A stretch of 64,000 nucleotides of DNA from Fragum whitleyi (Eukaryota; Mollusca; Bivalvia; Cardiida; Cardiidae). Under the pieces are notes generated by a model. The model had not been told where the DNA came from. It searched no databases and saw only the letters and a list, made by a program, of their open reading frames with translations. Both the position numbers and the translations under genes were made by a program. The stretch lies in NCBI GenBank assembly GCA_948146395.1, contig OX411551.1:50526997-50590996 (forward strand). The letters run 5' to 3'. Positions 1 through 10,568 of this stretch are shown piece by piece; within the stretch, counting starts at the first letter, position 1, and the number at the start of each line of letters is the position of its first letter.

Positions 1-800
1 TGCGGCATATAAATAAACAGCCACAAATGCACATAGTCACTGGAAATGGGAATATTCTGTGAAAGTATCACAAGAAAGTATCTTTTAATAAAAGAGGAGT
101 TTTGTTATTGAGGAAATTTACTTTTGGTCCCCTTTTCACATGATGTAAAATACAAGGTGATATGTTAATTAACAAAGAAATTGTGTTAACAAAAACAAAC
201 ATAATGGCCTTTTTTAGCATGACATGGCATATAAATAGACAGCAGCCAGAAATGCAAAGAGTCACTAGAAATATTCTGTGTGAGTTTTGCATGAATGTGT
301 CCATTTATGAAAGAGGAGTTTTGTGAACAAGGTAAATTTCACTGAGGCCCCTTTTTCAATGACGCGGTATGAAATAAGTAGACAACATCAATATGCATAT
401 TGTCACAAGATGGTGAATTCTAAGTGAAATTTTCATTAACTACCATGTATAAATGAAATGAAATGAATAAATGTTATCTTAACAAACAATATACATAAAT
501 GCCCCTTTTATCATGACGCGGCATATAACTTAAAAGCCACAAATGCACATAGCTACTGGAAAAGCAATATTCAGTGAAAGTTTTAAACGATTGTTTCAGT
601 GAATAAAGAGGAGTTTTGTTAAAAAAATAATTACGTTTAGGTCTGTTTTTCTATGACACAGTATAAAATTACGGGACCACAGCAATATGCACATGGTCAC
701 TTGATGTATAATACTTAGTAAAATCTTCATTAACTTCCATGCATATAATGAAGAAGTGTTGAAAATGAATTCTTAAAAATTAATTTCAAATATAGTCCCC
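1..800. repeat. Diverged tandem repeat array, ~140-160 bp units
   Basis: The phrase GCGGCATATAAA, or a close variant, recurs near 2, 226, 364, 518 and 660. Each time it is followed by an ACAAATGCACATAG-like stretch, and several units carry AAAGAGGAGTTTTG and a CCTTTTTCATGAC spacer. Units alternate between two subtypes, one of them carrying CATTAACTACCATG. No coding signal. The array runs off the left edge, so its true start is unknown. Confidence 0.7.
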
Positions 801-1560
801 CTTTTTTCCGACGCTCAAATTATTTTAAAAAAGGATTAATCATTATCATGATACCATCATTCTGAACAAGTTTCAAGAAAATCGGATGAAAATGGGGCTT
901 TAAACGCGTTAAAGAGGATTTTCTCATTAAATTCTCATTTGGTCCCTTTTCCTGTGATGCCTAATAGATCGGGCCCATTTTCGAAAGGAGACATCATTGT
1001 ATAAGTACAATCATTCTGAGCAAGTTTGTAGAGAGTCGGATGAAAACTGTGGATTTCAGAGCGTTAATGAAGATGTTCCTTTTAAATTTTCTTTTAGCTT
1101 CTTTTCACATGACGCTTGTCGGATCTGACCCGTTTTAGAAAGGAACGATCCTTGTGACGATCCAGTTATTCTGACCAAGTGGGAAGACAATCGAATGAAA
1201 ACTGTGGACTCTAGAGCGTTAGCGTGTATTTTCTAATTTAATTCTTCATTTATTTTCATTTGGTACATTTTCCCGTGACGCTTGACGGATCGGGCCCATT
1301 TTCTTAAGGAACCATCCTTGTTATAGTACAATTATTCTGAGCAAGTTAAAGTAAATCGGACAAAAAACTGTGGACTTAAAAGCGTTTACGAAGATTTTCT
1401 AGTTAAATTTTCATAAGGCTACTTTTCTCATTACGCTTGACGGATCTGACCTATTTTTGAATGGTACGATCCTTGTGATGGTCCAATAATTCTTTCCAAG
1501 TTTGAAGACAATCGGACGAAAACTATGGACTTAAGAGCGTTAACGAAGATTTAGACGTAA
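800..1560 (+). repeat. Tandem array of ~155-165 bp units (pearl-like core type)
   Basis: Five units share ATTCTGA(A/C/G)CAAGT near 859, 1012, 1168, 1332 and 1488. Each continues with AATCGGATGAAAACTGTGG, GAGCGTTAACGAAGATTTTC and TGACGCTTGACGGATC. The same core recurs at 2640-2990 and, reversed, at 50755-51425, so it is a dispersed family. The roughly 160 bp period resembles core repeats described for bivalve pearl elements; that link is from memory and not proven here. Confidence 0.7.
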
Positions 1561-2232
1561 CAGCGAAAGTTGGCGGTCACTTCTGACACACCATGACGTC
1601 CGTTTACAAATAACGTAAAATGGATATTCTTTCATGAAGAATTTTACGAAAAGTAATAACAAAAGTTTATATTCCGTCACTTATTTGTACAAAATAAAAT
1701 AATATGCAATCGCTTCAAAGTCAAAAATGTTTACATGCTACACAGAAATTGGTTATATTACATTCAATTTACAATCAATATGCGAGAGCAGTAAGACGTT
1801 AACTACTAAAAGCAAATTCCGAACCGAAATGAAAATGTATCCGAGTCGAATTTAAATGATAAAAGTTTCAAATGAAACAATGAGAATTTTTTTAAGAAAT
1901 ACTTAAAAAATGACCAGATGTTCAAACGTCGAAAACGCGTCAGTGGGACAATTTCAAGACCAACATTGCGTTGTATATTGCCTTTAGATGACAACATTTT
2001 GATGATTGATTTTATTTTTGCCGAATATGTTCGAATTATATTGAAAATGAAGTTAAATTTAGAATATGTTAATGAAAGGTATAAAGAAATATGTACGGAA
2101 AACATCACCGGTATTTTTATGTCGTTCTTCACGTAAAGTGGGGCAATTTTACGACTGAATAAATCAAATTTCGTATTATTTTAAATTTCTTCTAAAGGAA
2201 AAGATTATCAATGCGATTTTGAAAAAGATGAT

Positions 2233-2270
<38 letters not shown>

Positions 2271-2639
2271 ACGTTTTTTTAACAATCTAACACTACTGAT
2301 TTTTTTTCGTGGTTGACATATTTTGTTTGACCCATCATAGAGACGCAAGACTTACTCAACATCAAATGTGGTATAAGTCACACAACAAGGTAAGTTTCCG
2401 CTCTTTTCATGCCACTATCCGTTGTGAAACGCTCTGGCCTTTTAGTGACATCTGACTGTTTTAGATTATATTAAACATTACATTACTGTTCTTTTGTATA
2501 AAATTAAGATATATCAAAATAATCCAAATTTAAATCTACCAAAAAGAAATATGTAAATACTTGTGGTGAAGCGATAACAGTGGTATCCTAGGTATCTTGA
2601 CGTGACCGGCAACTTTTGCCGTTACGTCTTTCTAATTAT
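1561..2639. other. Intergenic, no gene recognised
   Basis: No supported coding frame; the opposing small ORFs near 1806-2136 overlap each other and show no family resemblance. It contains an uninterrupted A tract at about 2239-2269, possibly the tail of an old retroposed copy, although I could not identify the body. A short inverted pair around GCAACTTTTGCCGTTACGTC lies near 2610. Confidence 0.5.
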
Positions 2640-2990
2640 TTATTTTTTCATTTATTTCAATTTGGCCCGTTTTCCAGTGACGCTTGACAGACCGGCTGAT
2701 TTTCATAATGTACCGTCCTTGTGAAAGGACAATCAATCTGTGCAAGTGTGAAGTCAATTGGATGAAAACTGTGGAATTTAGAGTGTTAATGAGGATTTGG
2801 TTTTCATAAGGCTCTTTTTCGGATGGCACCAACGAATCTGATTCATTTTCGGGACGAACAATCCTGGTGATGGTTCAATCATTCTGGCCAAGTTTGATGA
2901 CAATCGAATAAAAACTGTGGACTCTAGAGCGTTTAAAAACAAAAATTATCGGTCGAACGGACAGACGGAAGGACGCCGGACTTCAGTCAG
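2640..2990 (+). repeat. Two-unit pearl-like core array ending in a GGACAGACGG tract
   Basis: Two copies of the CAAGT...GATGAAAACTGTGGA core (near 2730 and 2885) are followed by a degenerate tetranucleotide run, CGGACAGACGGAAGGACG, at about 2955. Array followed by a GACGG-type microsatellite is the same modular order as at 29440-30836. Confidence 0.65.
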
Positions 2991-2999
2991 AAGATCGTA

Positions 3000-4050
3000 A
3001 AAATAAAAAAAAGCACTTTCAATATCATAAATAGAAAGCCGGGCAAGCCGTTTACAATTTTTTTCGTTTAAATTGAGTTTTACGCTGATTTAACAATTCT
3101 TTAGTAAAATCGAGGAGATCGAAGCAACTAACAATAGATTCCTTGTATTTCTTACACAAGTACTTCCTTAGCATTCTTCCCTTCCCAACAGATATGATCC
3201 GACATAGAGATACAAGTTTTCTGGATTTCAGTAAGTAATCATTTAATTTGCATCCCATATTTATAGTTCTGAGTACACTAGGATCTATTAGATGCTCATC
3301 AAAACTTGTTGGCACTACAAACTTAGGAGGACCTTCTGGAAAAAAAGGGAATTTGGGTACTCACAAATATTGCGTTAGGATAATTTTTAGAATGGTTACA
3401 ATTGCCTTGGATGTCCTCTGTGTGGTTGGGTGTGTTGTCAAGCATTTGATAAACCAAATTTCCGGATTTCACTTTTATGTACATTGAAATAGGGGTTACA
3501 AATAAATGTGTTACATTCCTATAGGCAGAAAAACATGAGAATCAAACGTATCTGCTGATAATTTGTGATCAATGTGTAAAAATGCATTATTGCGTCACTC
3601 ACATCGTTCAAATTGTCAATATTTCTAATGCATAAAAACATTATCATTTGCGTGCGGTATCTCTTGAACTTGACAATCAATGAGGTCCCTGTCGATTTGT
3701 CACAGAAAATGTTTGCTCTTCCGCCCCCCAACTTCCGTTTCCACTGCATCGTCTTAAATACAATCTTCGTATTAAAAGCTTTTTGATTTCTATATTTTTT
3801 TTGAAAAGAAATTCCCGACAATTTATCGCTCTGTCTTTTAATAACCGTAATGCATTGCATTACAGTATTTCTTGCATTTGATATCTCTTGAACTACATAA
3901 TGAAATAGGTTTGACTCGATTTATCATATAGATGATGTCTGGCTTTCCGCCTCCAACATTCCGTCTCCGACTGGTGATATCAGGCCAATACTGGCTTCGT
4001 TGCATACTAAATATCACTCACACTCTCAATATGTCATAGATGATCCGCTA
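3000..4050. other. Intergenic, weak internal duplication, no gene
   Basis: No coding region is supported. Two related stretches near 3640-3745 and 3865-3975 share (G/T)ATCTCTTGAACT, a TCGATTTRTCA motif and a CTTCCGCC...CCGT(T/C)TCC phrase, suggesting an old ~230 bp tandem duplication. Confidence 0.45.
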
Positions 4051-4054
4051 CATA

Positions 4055-4509
4055 CAGTTTAAGAACAACGTGAATTTGACTTTCACTTCGGTCAAAACCA
4101 TTCTAAGTTTCTCACTCAGCGCTCCATTCATTTATTCATTTATTTATTAATTAATTAATTCATTCATTCATTCATTATTTTTTCATTCATTCATCCCCCA
4201 AATCACCAAAACATAAAATCAATACCTACATTCTAAATATAGGCCTATATAGCCATAAAAATGTCTCGATCTGAATGACATAATTGAAAATGTAAGCGTC
4301 TTAATGGTCCGCGAAAAAAATTGGAAGCTATTTCAGAACTTGTTTGCCTCTTCTATTAAAGGAAGTAAATAATTTTTTAAGAGCTAATTTTGTTCATCTT
4401 GAATTTTGGATTAACTTTCTTGATTTCCCTCTAAAGTCACTCATCAACTCATTCACTTTCCTTAATTCCAAAACCATTCAACATGTGAATTCCACGATGT
4501 TGTTTACTG
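4055..4509. mobile_element. MITE of the CAGTTAAC-TIR family, copy 1
   Basis: About 455 bp. The left end CAGTTTAAGAACAACGTGAA and the right end (read outward) CAGTAAACAACATCGTGGAA are inverted repeats, flanked by TA on each side (4053-4054, 4510-4511). The subterminal part carries the family phrase CTCACTCAGCGCTCCATTCA. The interior has a run of ATTCATTC. It has no coding capacity. Ends beginning CAGT plus a TA duplication fit Tc1/mariner-type mobilisation (inference). Confidence 0.8.
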
Positions 4510-4900
4510 TATTAACGAAAGACAGCTATATGTGACAAAAACTGTATTTTCCAGCCCCCCCCCCCCCAAAAAAAAAAAAAAAAGAAAAAAAACCACCAAC
4601 AACAACAAACAATTACTTACTTCATAAAAGGATTAGCACAATAAGGAAAAAAATATGTTGAACTATAAATTTCGTAAAAAATTGTTGATATTTTCTAAAG
4701 TGAAAATAATATTAAAAAAAGCATGTAAAAGAAGAGGACTTACTTCAAAGACTGAATATTTGCCTATCATGGATCACAGAATTTCTTAATTTTCTGGTAC
4801 ACGTAGTTTGTTTTCCTTATGTTTCAGTGAGTTAACTGTTTAATTTTTAAATCGGGTTCACCCGATTTATATAAACCGTTTTCCAGAAATCGCATCAGTT
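4510..4900. other. AT-rich intergenic with C and A homopolymer tracts
   Basis: A C tract at about 4554-4567 runs into an A-rich tract. Otherwise there is AT-rich unique-looking sequence and no gene. Confidence 0.4.
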
Positions 4901-4904
4901 GGAC

Positions 4905-5285
4905 ACATTACATTTTTACCCTTATCCACTGAGCAATGTGTTCGAGCCAAACTATGTTTTTTTTCAAATACCGAACAAACGGCCTTTTCAGTCACAATCT
5001 ACTAACTTTTTTATCTTATTTACTTTTGCGACAAAAAAAGAAGAGGCTAATACAGAATTTGATGTAATTTTCGCTTTTAGTAACTACCAGTTAGTATTTT
5101 CTGTGGGAATAATATGATTTTTGTGTTATCCACTGAGCTATTTGTTCAAAACAAACAACGCAGAAACGGCCTTTTAAGTTACAAGCTACATTTTTTTCAT
5201 CTCTTTCACTTTTTATTTTTGTTTATACATAATTTGATGTAATTTTCGTTTTTAGTAATTACCAATTAGTATTTTCAGCGTTTTT
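4905..5285. repeat. Tandem duplication, ~210 bp unit, two copies
   Basis: TTATCCACTGAGC appears near 4922 and 5128. Each is followed by AACGGCCTTTT, CTTTTTTATC/CTTTTTTCATC-like text, then AATTTGATGTAATTTTCG and TTAGTATTTTC in the same order. The small ORF over the first copy is accidental. Confidence 0.7.
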
Positions 5286-6340
5286 TACCAATTTTTCGGT
5301 TGAGTAAAGGAATTGAAATTATCTTCGTGCTGTTCTAATTTGATGTTCTAAAAACTGTTTAATGTGATCAATGTCTCTCCCTGCGGAGTGGATTCATTGT
5401 GAAAAAGGGGAAACAACTTCTTATATTTCATAAAAGAACAACAACAACAGTTCCATACCCTCCTTCCTCTTCGTTTCCTTCGTCTCGAGGTCTTTCTTCA
5501 TTTGTCGTCTGTTGGAATCGTCTGCTTCTATAGATGACATGGTTTAATCCTAGTCTATTTTTAGCACAGATTTCTTTGCCATTTCGTTGATTTTTATCGG
5601 CTTATTAAGTTGGAATGCGGAGCAATTCCAACTTAGATTTAATTTCATTTCGGGTTTTTGATAACACATATCACGTGAACAGGGTGTGAATACACTCCGG
5701 CCTATTTTTTCATATCTCAACTTGACACAGACATACAGTTTGTTTCATCAAGAAGAAATAATGTTGAACAATTACACAACTATCACTTCATATAAATCAT
5801 TGACACGCTAATTTATGTTTAAAACGAAATTTATTGAAACTTGCGTACGAATTTACCAGTAGCAAATGGTTGCATTACTATATTTGGAAATCATGTGATA
5901 AGTCAAGTCCTTTAAAGTAAGTTGTTGACAACAGCGCTGTCCAATCATGTGATCTGCTTATTTGGTAATACGCGACCTGTTTTTCATAGAATTGTGGCAA
6001 TAGCACAAGCCAATCACGTGATCTGCTTATTTGGTAACGTCGCGACCTGTTTATCGTAGAATTATGTTAAAGCTTCTTTTAGAGGTCTAGTTTCTCTTTC
6101 TGAACGAACTTTTTACACACTTCAATAAAATACCGTAGTTCATATGTTTTTTTATCTAATTGTTTCGTAAACCATTACTAGAAACGCGCAAAATTTGCAG
6201 ATTATCTATCTGTATTAACAACCCGATCCAGCAAATATTCTCTTTTTATTACTTCTCTTAAAAAATCGGAACCCCATTTCCAAATCGAGCGACAATTTCA
6301 CTGGGTGGACGAATCAAGGATCGATGAAGGTATAGATCCA
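5286..6340. other. Intergenic with short hairpin and a ~75 bp tandem pair
   Basis: No gene. A hairpin at 5605-5635 is formed by TAAGTTGGAAT and its complement. A short direct repeat, CAATCATGTGATCTGCTTAT / CAATCACGTGATCTGCTTAT followed by GCGACCTGTTT, occurs at about 5941 and 6012. The motif TAAGTTGGAATGCG near 5607 recurs inverted near 7228, so this stretch may be part of a larger element (5605-7241). Confidence 0.45.
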
Positions 6341-6348
6341 CAAGTTTA

Positions 6349-6410
6349 AGTGATAGATCAAAAGTCAATTTTGTCTATACCTGTATAGACAAAATTTACC
6401 TTTGATTGGG
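6349..6410. repeat. Short fold-back hairpin
   Basis: AATTTTGTCTATAC is followed after two bases by its complement GTATAGACAAAATT. The outer arms ATCAAAAG / CTTTGAT also pair. No associated gene. Confidence 0.7.
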
Positions 6411-6802
6411 GGTCTATAGGCAAACATTTATCTTCTGTTTCTGCTTTTGTCTATTTTCTATAAAATTGCTTAGACATAAATTCATTTGTGCAAAAATACG
6501 CACGTGCACAATCCTTTAAATATCATTAAAGATTATCACAAAGCTAACTACAGCCTTTGTTTTTATCAAATATCTGAACGAGTTTACCAACCCCACGTGT
6601 TTTGCCTTCAGGGACCACGTTCAAGAAAGGTCCTTCGATCGAAATTTGATCGTATCGCAATCGTACGATTGAAATTGGCTTTCAAGAAACATCTTTGGCT
6701 TTCAAAAAACATATATCGTTTAATTTACGCATAAATTTGCGTTGCCTAAAGGCTAGTCTTGAAATTTGCGATTTGACTGTGCAAGCATAGTATTTTCTCT
6801 GA

Positions 6803-7200
6803 TTTCATTTTTATACGCAGCAGTAGGCGGTCGTATATTGGCGTCATCTTCTCCGTCTGTCCGTCCGTACGTACGTCCACTTTTTTCTTGTGAGCACAAC
6901 TCCTCCAAAACTTTTAGTTGGATTTGGATGAAACTTTCACAGAATGTTCCTAATCACCTGACCTTGCGCATAAAGTCACGGTTTTGTGAAATTCAGCCGT
7001 GTCATGGAAAAAGAGGCCTTCATTTGAAAAATCTTGTGAACGCAACTCCTCCTCCATTAAGGACCGATTTGGATGAAACTTTTACAAAATGTTCCTAATC
7101 ATCTGACCTAGCGCATATTTTAACGCGGTTAGGTGATTTTTTTAGTCAAAAGTCGATTCGTACCATGTCATCACCTGGGAGGGAGGCGTCAGCTTCGTTA
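6803..7200 (-). mobile_element. Pearl-like modular repeat element (reverse orientation)
   Basis: Read on the minus strand it is a core array followed by a GGAC/GACGG microsatellite and a tail reading CGTATAAAAATGAAAT. On the plus strand the tail is at 6803-6832, the CCGTC/CGTACGTC run at about 6856-6880, and two ~145 bp core units follow, each with GCACAACTCCTCC/GCAACTCCTCC, GATTTGGATGAAACTTT and AATGTTCCTAATCA. The tail and microsatellite match 30704-30836 in the opposite orientation, showing they belong to one dispersed element. No protein is encoded. Confidence 0.7.
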
Positions 7201-7439
7201 GTTGCTTGATGTAATAGTCTCTTGAACGCATTCCAACTTATCAGTACTTTCAGTACTTTGATTAGGGTGTACGCCGTTTTCGACTGATGTGGTCATATTG
7301 AGCGGCTGGAGCACCTAACCATGGATTCCTATTGTTTCTCATTACAGTGCTACTTCAACACCCTTACCCAGCCTCCAGTTGCTCCATCACATAGGTTCGG
7401 GATATCAAACCATTAATGGACGGCATTTTTGTCTGAAAG

Positions 7440-7512
7440 GGTATTTTCCGCGGCCGAGTATCGAACCCGGAACCTCTCGAACGAGAGGTAGGTGCGTTAC
7501 AAACTGCGCTTA
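7440..7512 (-). repeat. tRNA-derived SINE body or tRNA-like fossil
   Basis: On the minus strand GCGCAGTTTGTAACGC resembles an A box/D arm, and CCGGGTTCGATACTCGG is a well formed T arm containing the B-box GGTTCGATACTC. A perfect palindrome CTCTCGTTCGAGAG sits at the anticodon-arm position. This is more like a SINE head than a working tRNA, because the anticodon loop is not normal and the acceptor stem is not evident. Confidence 0.55.
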
Positions 7513-7547
7513 GGCCTAGGATTACCGTTATGTCTTGATAAACCGTC

Positions 7548-7616
7548 GGTGCTGTTATAAAATATCGTAACTACGGCTTTACTTAAGCCGTAGTTACGAG
7601 ATTTTACAACAACACC
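7548..7616. repeat. Near-perfect fold-back, ~32 bp arms
   Basis: The arms GTAACTACGGCTT and AAGCCGTAGTTAC flank a TACTT loop. Pairing continues outward through TATAAAAT / ATTTTACA to GGTG / CACC. A related hairpin is at 15741-15810 and a decayed one at about 16148-16195. Confidence 0.8.
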
Positions 7617-7889
7617 TACGAAATATTGTTTGTCCGATATTGCGTCATTGTTAACTGGATAAAATCGTTCCCCATGGTGTTCTAGCTTTAAGCCCGCTGC
7701 GCGAAAAAGGGCTTTTCCAGTCCACCGGACAAAGGCTAAATAATTTTGTAGAAATTTCATGTGCAATTTTGGCATCTCAACTGTTACTGTGCCTATACAC
7801 TGCAGAGACATGACCGGGATTTGCCATTACCTGCCTCAATATAAATGCTTCCTTCAGGCATCAAATTGATGACGGTTCTACCCCCTTTA

Positions 7890-7957
7890 CGTCTGACCGT
7901 ATAGCGCAGTTGGTAGCATGTTGGATTATCAATCTTAGTTGAACTGGATTCAGTCCC
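7890..7957 (+). repeat. tRNA-like sequence, probable SINE head or tRNA pseudogene
   Basis: GACCGTATAGCGCAGTTGGT followed by AGC is a strong A-box/D-arm match. Thirty bases on, GAACTGGATTCAGTCCC is a degraded B box. The orientation is opposite to the tRNA-like body at 7440-7512. The T arm is imperfect, so a functional tRNA gene is unlikely. Confidence 0.5.
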
Positions 7958-8255
7958 AAATTGAATGGAAATGTTTTGTGACATATCTCTCAAGTTGAAT
8001 GGATATAATTCTGTAAACTCCAGTTGAATGAGCTGGCGATGTCCTCGAAAAGATGGAGTGTAAAGACAAAAAATTGGGCAAATATTTTACCAACTTTTAT
8101 GGTCCAAATTTGAGCCCTTAGATTGACGAACTGTTACACTATCCCAGCCTCTCAATGATGCCCGATTTACAGTGCTGACAGCACTTTTATTTTTAAATGC
8201 ATTTTGAATCAATTTGCCATGCCATCTTGGTGTATCCTTGTTTCCAGAAATCTGT

Positions 8256-8690
8256 GTTTGAAAATCGTGACAAGACAAAATGCCAAGATGAATGAAATTG
8301 GAATGATTTTGAAAGGAACTTGAATTAGTGTGTGGAGCGATTTTAGGGTGAAATTCAAGGAAGGTAAACCAATATCGCTTATTTTGTTCAGGATGAACAA
8401 AATTAGCTATATCTATTACCTACCTTTAATGAAATATGCATAAAATTAATATAATTGGCTTTTTATTTCTTTCCGGAACATGAGACGATTCCAAAATAAA
8501 TATAGTCTATGAAATTACGGATATATTCTACCTTTTATGTTTTGAATTTAGTTGATATAGTATTTTGTGTGATTTTTGAGCCTTTGTGAATGGTTTGAAC
8601 GAGTGTTTGGAGGAATGAATGGAGCGCTGAGTGAGTGATTTAGCATAGTTTTGATCGAGGTGAATGTCAATTTCACGATGTTCTTTACTG
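8256..8690 (-). mobile_element. MITE of the CAGTTAAC-TIR family, copy 2 (reverse)
   Basis: The right end reads GTCAATTTCACGATGTTCTT then TACTG, followed by TA (8691-8692). The minus-strand interior shows TCACTCAGCGCTCCATTCAT and the family's internal palindrome around TTTTGTTCATCCTGAACAAA. The opposite TIR is badly decayed (GAAAATCGTGACAAG near 8260). The two small ORFs here are accidental. Confidence 0.7.
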
Positions 8691-8692
8691 TA

Positions 8693-9392
8693 TTAGTACA
8701 AATTCATCATCTCTTAACTTTAATCAGAAAATGAACAAACTACAGTTAGAAGGGATTTTGGATTTCAGATTATTTTTTTTTTCAATCATGAAAACAAAAA
8801 CCCTGTATTGTTGGTACCATTGGAATCGTCTAGGTTAGACAATTCAAATTGGCACCCACAACAAAGGGTTTCCATGAAGAAATAAAGATTTCAGACTGGT
8901 CTGACCCCAATCTTATCTGTACTTCTGAACGAGATTTATTACCATTGATCTAGATCACTGTAATAGGGTCATGATGGTCGTAATAACTCTCATGTCACAA
9001 GATTGTAATGATAATGTAATAACGACGTCGTAAATTCGATAAGGAACAAGGCGATTTTTGATATTATTGCAAACATAAAATCGGGAGAATCTTGGGTTTC
9101 TGCTTGCTATCTTCTGAGTATCATGCCGTGTACGTTTGATATCGAGTCGATTATTTGAATGTTTTTGTGGTAAAATTACGAAATTCTGGTGTTCCTGGGA
9201 GAGCCTAGTAATAGTTTGACATGGAATGAATGATAATTAACGTAACGTAATTAAGAGGGGACGTTTCTCTATAACATCCTTACTTAAGTTACACTTTAAA
9301 TTATCGTTCCTGATGTAAAGAATATTCCGTTTACTCATTTTCTGCTTAACATGGTTCGAAAAAAAAGATACATATATATTCTATACTACTGT
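8693..9392. other. Intergenic, nothing recognised
   Basis: AT-rich sequence without supported coding frames, tandem structure or TIRs that I could find. Confidence 0.4.
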
Positions 9393-9714
9393 CAATTCGT
9401 CAAAGGATCGGCCGTAGTTGGATAGAGCATGTTATGTATCTGAAGCAGAGCGTCAACTTAAGGACACTAATTTTCATAAGCAAAGAGAGAAAGGTCCTAC
9501 TTTAAAATTCCAGGAAAAAGTTACAGAAACGCTAAACAAAATGATAGACTCCGGTTTTATCAGCGAAGTCAATTTCGAATTTTTGTCCGTGAAAAATCCA
9601 AAGGCAGTTAGATTTTGACTGCTACCCAAGATTCACAACCTCCGCTTAAGGCCAAATGTTGTAAATCTACCTTCATATATGAAAGATACCACTGACTACC
9701 TCGGTAAAATTAGC
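9393..9714 (+). pseudogene. Penelope-like element RT, N-terminal fragment (decayed)
   Basis: The translation reads KGSAVV, then a frame shift, then LDRACYVSEAERQLKDTNF, a PTLKFQEKVTETLNKMIDSG stretch, NFEFLSVKNPKAVRF, a TGA stop, LLPKIHNLRLRPNVVN and SYMKDTTDYLGKI. This order is the conserved start of Penelope-like reverse transcriptases (KGGAVVV, Y..EA.RQL.DT.FY, FYLLPKIHK, Y.KDTTDFL). The tyrosine expected in FYLLPKIH is replaced by TGA. Sequence between RPN and SYMKDTTD is deleted relative to the family. The copy is dead: at least one frameshift, one internal stop and one deletion. Its missing C-terminal part may be the fragment at 23870-24222 on the same strand. Confidence 0.75.
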
Positions 9715-9720
9715 ACTTAA

Positions 9721-10332
9721 ATATGCATTTGTGAGGTAAAACGTGTGAAAATCTTAACATCCGTGATAAGACGCTTTGCATCTGTTTCTTATCCTGTCTT
9801 ATGCTTTGCATGCGCTCTGTCCGTTGAGCGTCCGTCCATTGTGATTTCATTCGCGCACAAAGTTTTGAGCTGCAGACACCTTGTAGAGCGGACAAACTTT
9901 CCGATATGTACGATCTAAATGCGAAACAATACGAGGAACAAGGCTACGTATCCGATACCATTCGTTATACATTCGCTGTATTCTCAATCTATCCGTTAGG
10001 CATCATCGAAACTTCAAATCGGTTTGGTTGAAAACGTACAGAGGATGAAATTATCGGGTATACAAAAAGTTTATATAAGGGAAGTAACGCGAATATGTAA
10101 GTATGTAAGCGAATGCATCAGGTAAAATTTAATGATCCGCACTCTATTCATTTTGTTTCCGCTCAGCGTACGGTGTATTCGACAAATGCTTTTATGTATG
10201 CGCTCTTTCCGCTACTCGAATACGTCATAATTACATCCGGTAACCTCTTCTGGGCTGTCACCCGCTTTATCCGCGAGGTTTTCCGATAAACATCCTCTTA
10301 AAATCCCGACTACATCCTTTAGTCGTCCGATA
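9721..10332 (+). repeat. Dispersed repeat R (~0.61 kb), direct copy
   Basis: Its reverse complement recurs at 26071-27125. Shared landmarks include GTAAAACGTGTGAAAATCTT/TTTACATCC, GTGATAAGACGC, GATCCGC...TATTCATTTTGTTTCCGCT, TCGAATACGTCA and CCGGTAACCTCTTCTG. It abuts the decayed Penelope fragment on the left and the A-B array on the right. It has no long ORF. The CTATCCG/GTCCG-rich text suggests a non-coding mobile repeat of unknown class. Confidence 0.7.
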
Positions 10333-10333
10333 T

Positions 10334-10568
10334 GGTCAGACCCCACCCGATTTTTGGCCTTCTTTGTTCTATATAAAATTGCTCAACTTTCAGGTGCTGC
10401 AGCGCATTCCAGAAAAATGCGTTTATATATTACGTCACCAGCGCTTCATCTGCATTCATTGTTCTATCATTTGAGACTAAAATAACTGGGTCTTTTAGGT
10501 TTAATTTTTGGGCTATTCAAGCCAGAGTAAAGGAACCGTCTTTTTTCCATCTATGAAGAGGTCAGTTA
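10334..10568 (+). repeat. Module A, first copy (235 bp)
   Basis: Runs from GGTCAGACCCCACCCG to CTATGAAGAGGTCAGTTA. It repeats at 12826-13060 and 23292-23527. The first copy's left junction (after CGTCCGATAT) differs from the B-A junction of the other two (ACCATCTA), so 10334 is the array boundary. Confidence 0.85.

Noticed and set aside
7890..7957. Functional tRNA gene
   Set aside because: Good A box but defective T arm and no clear acceptor stem. Better explained as a SINE head or pseudogene.
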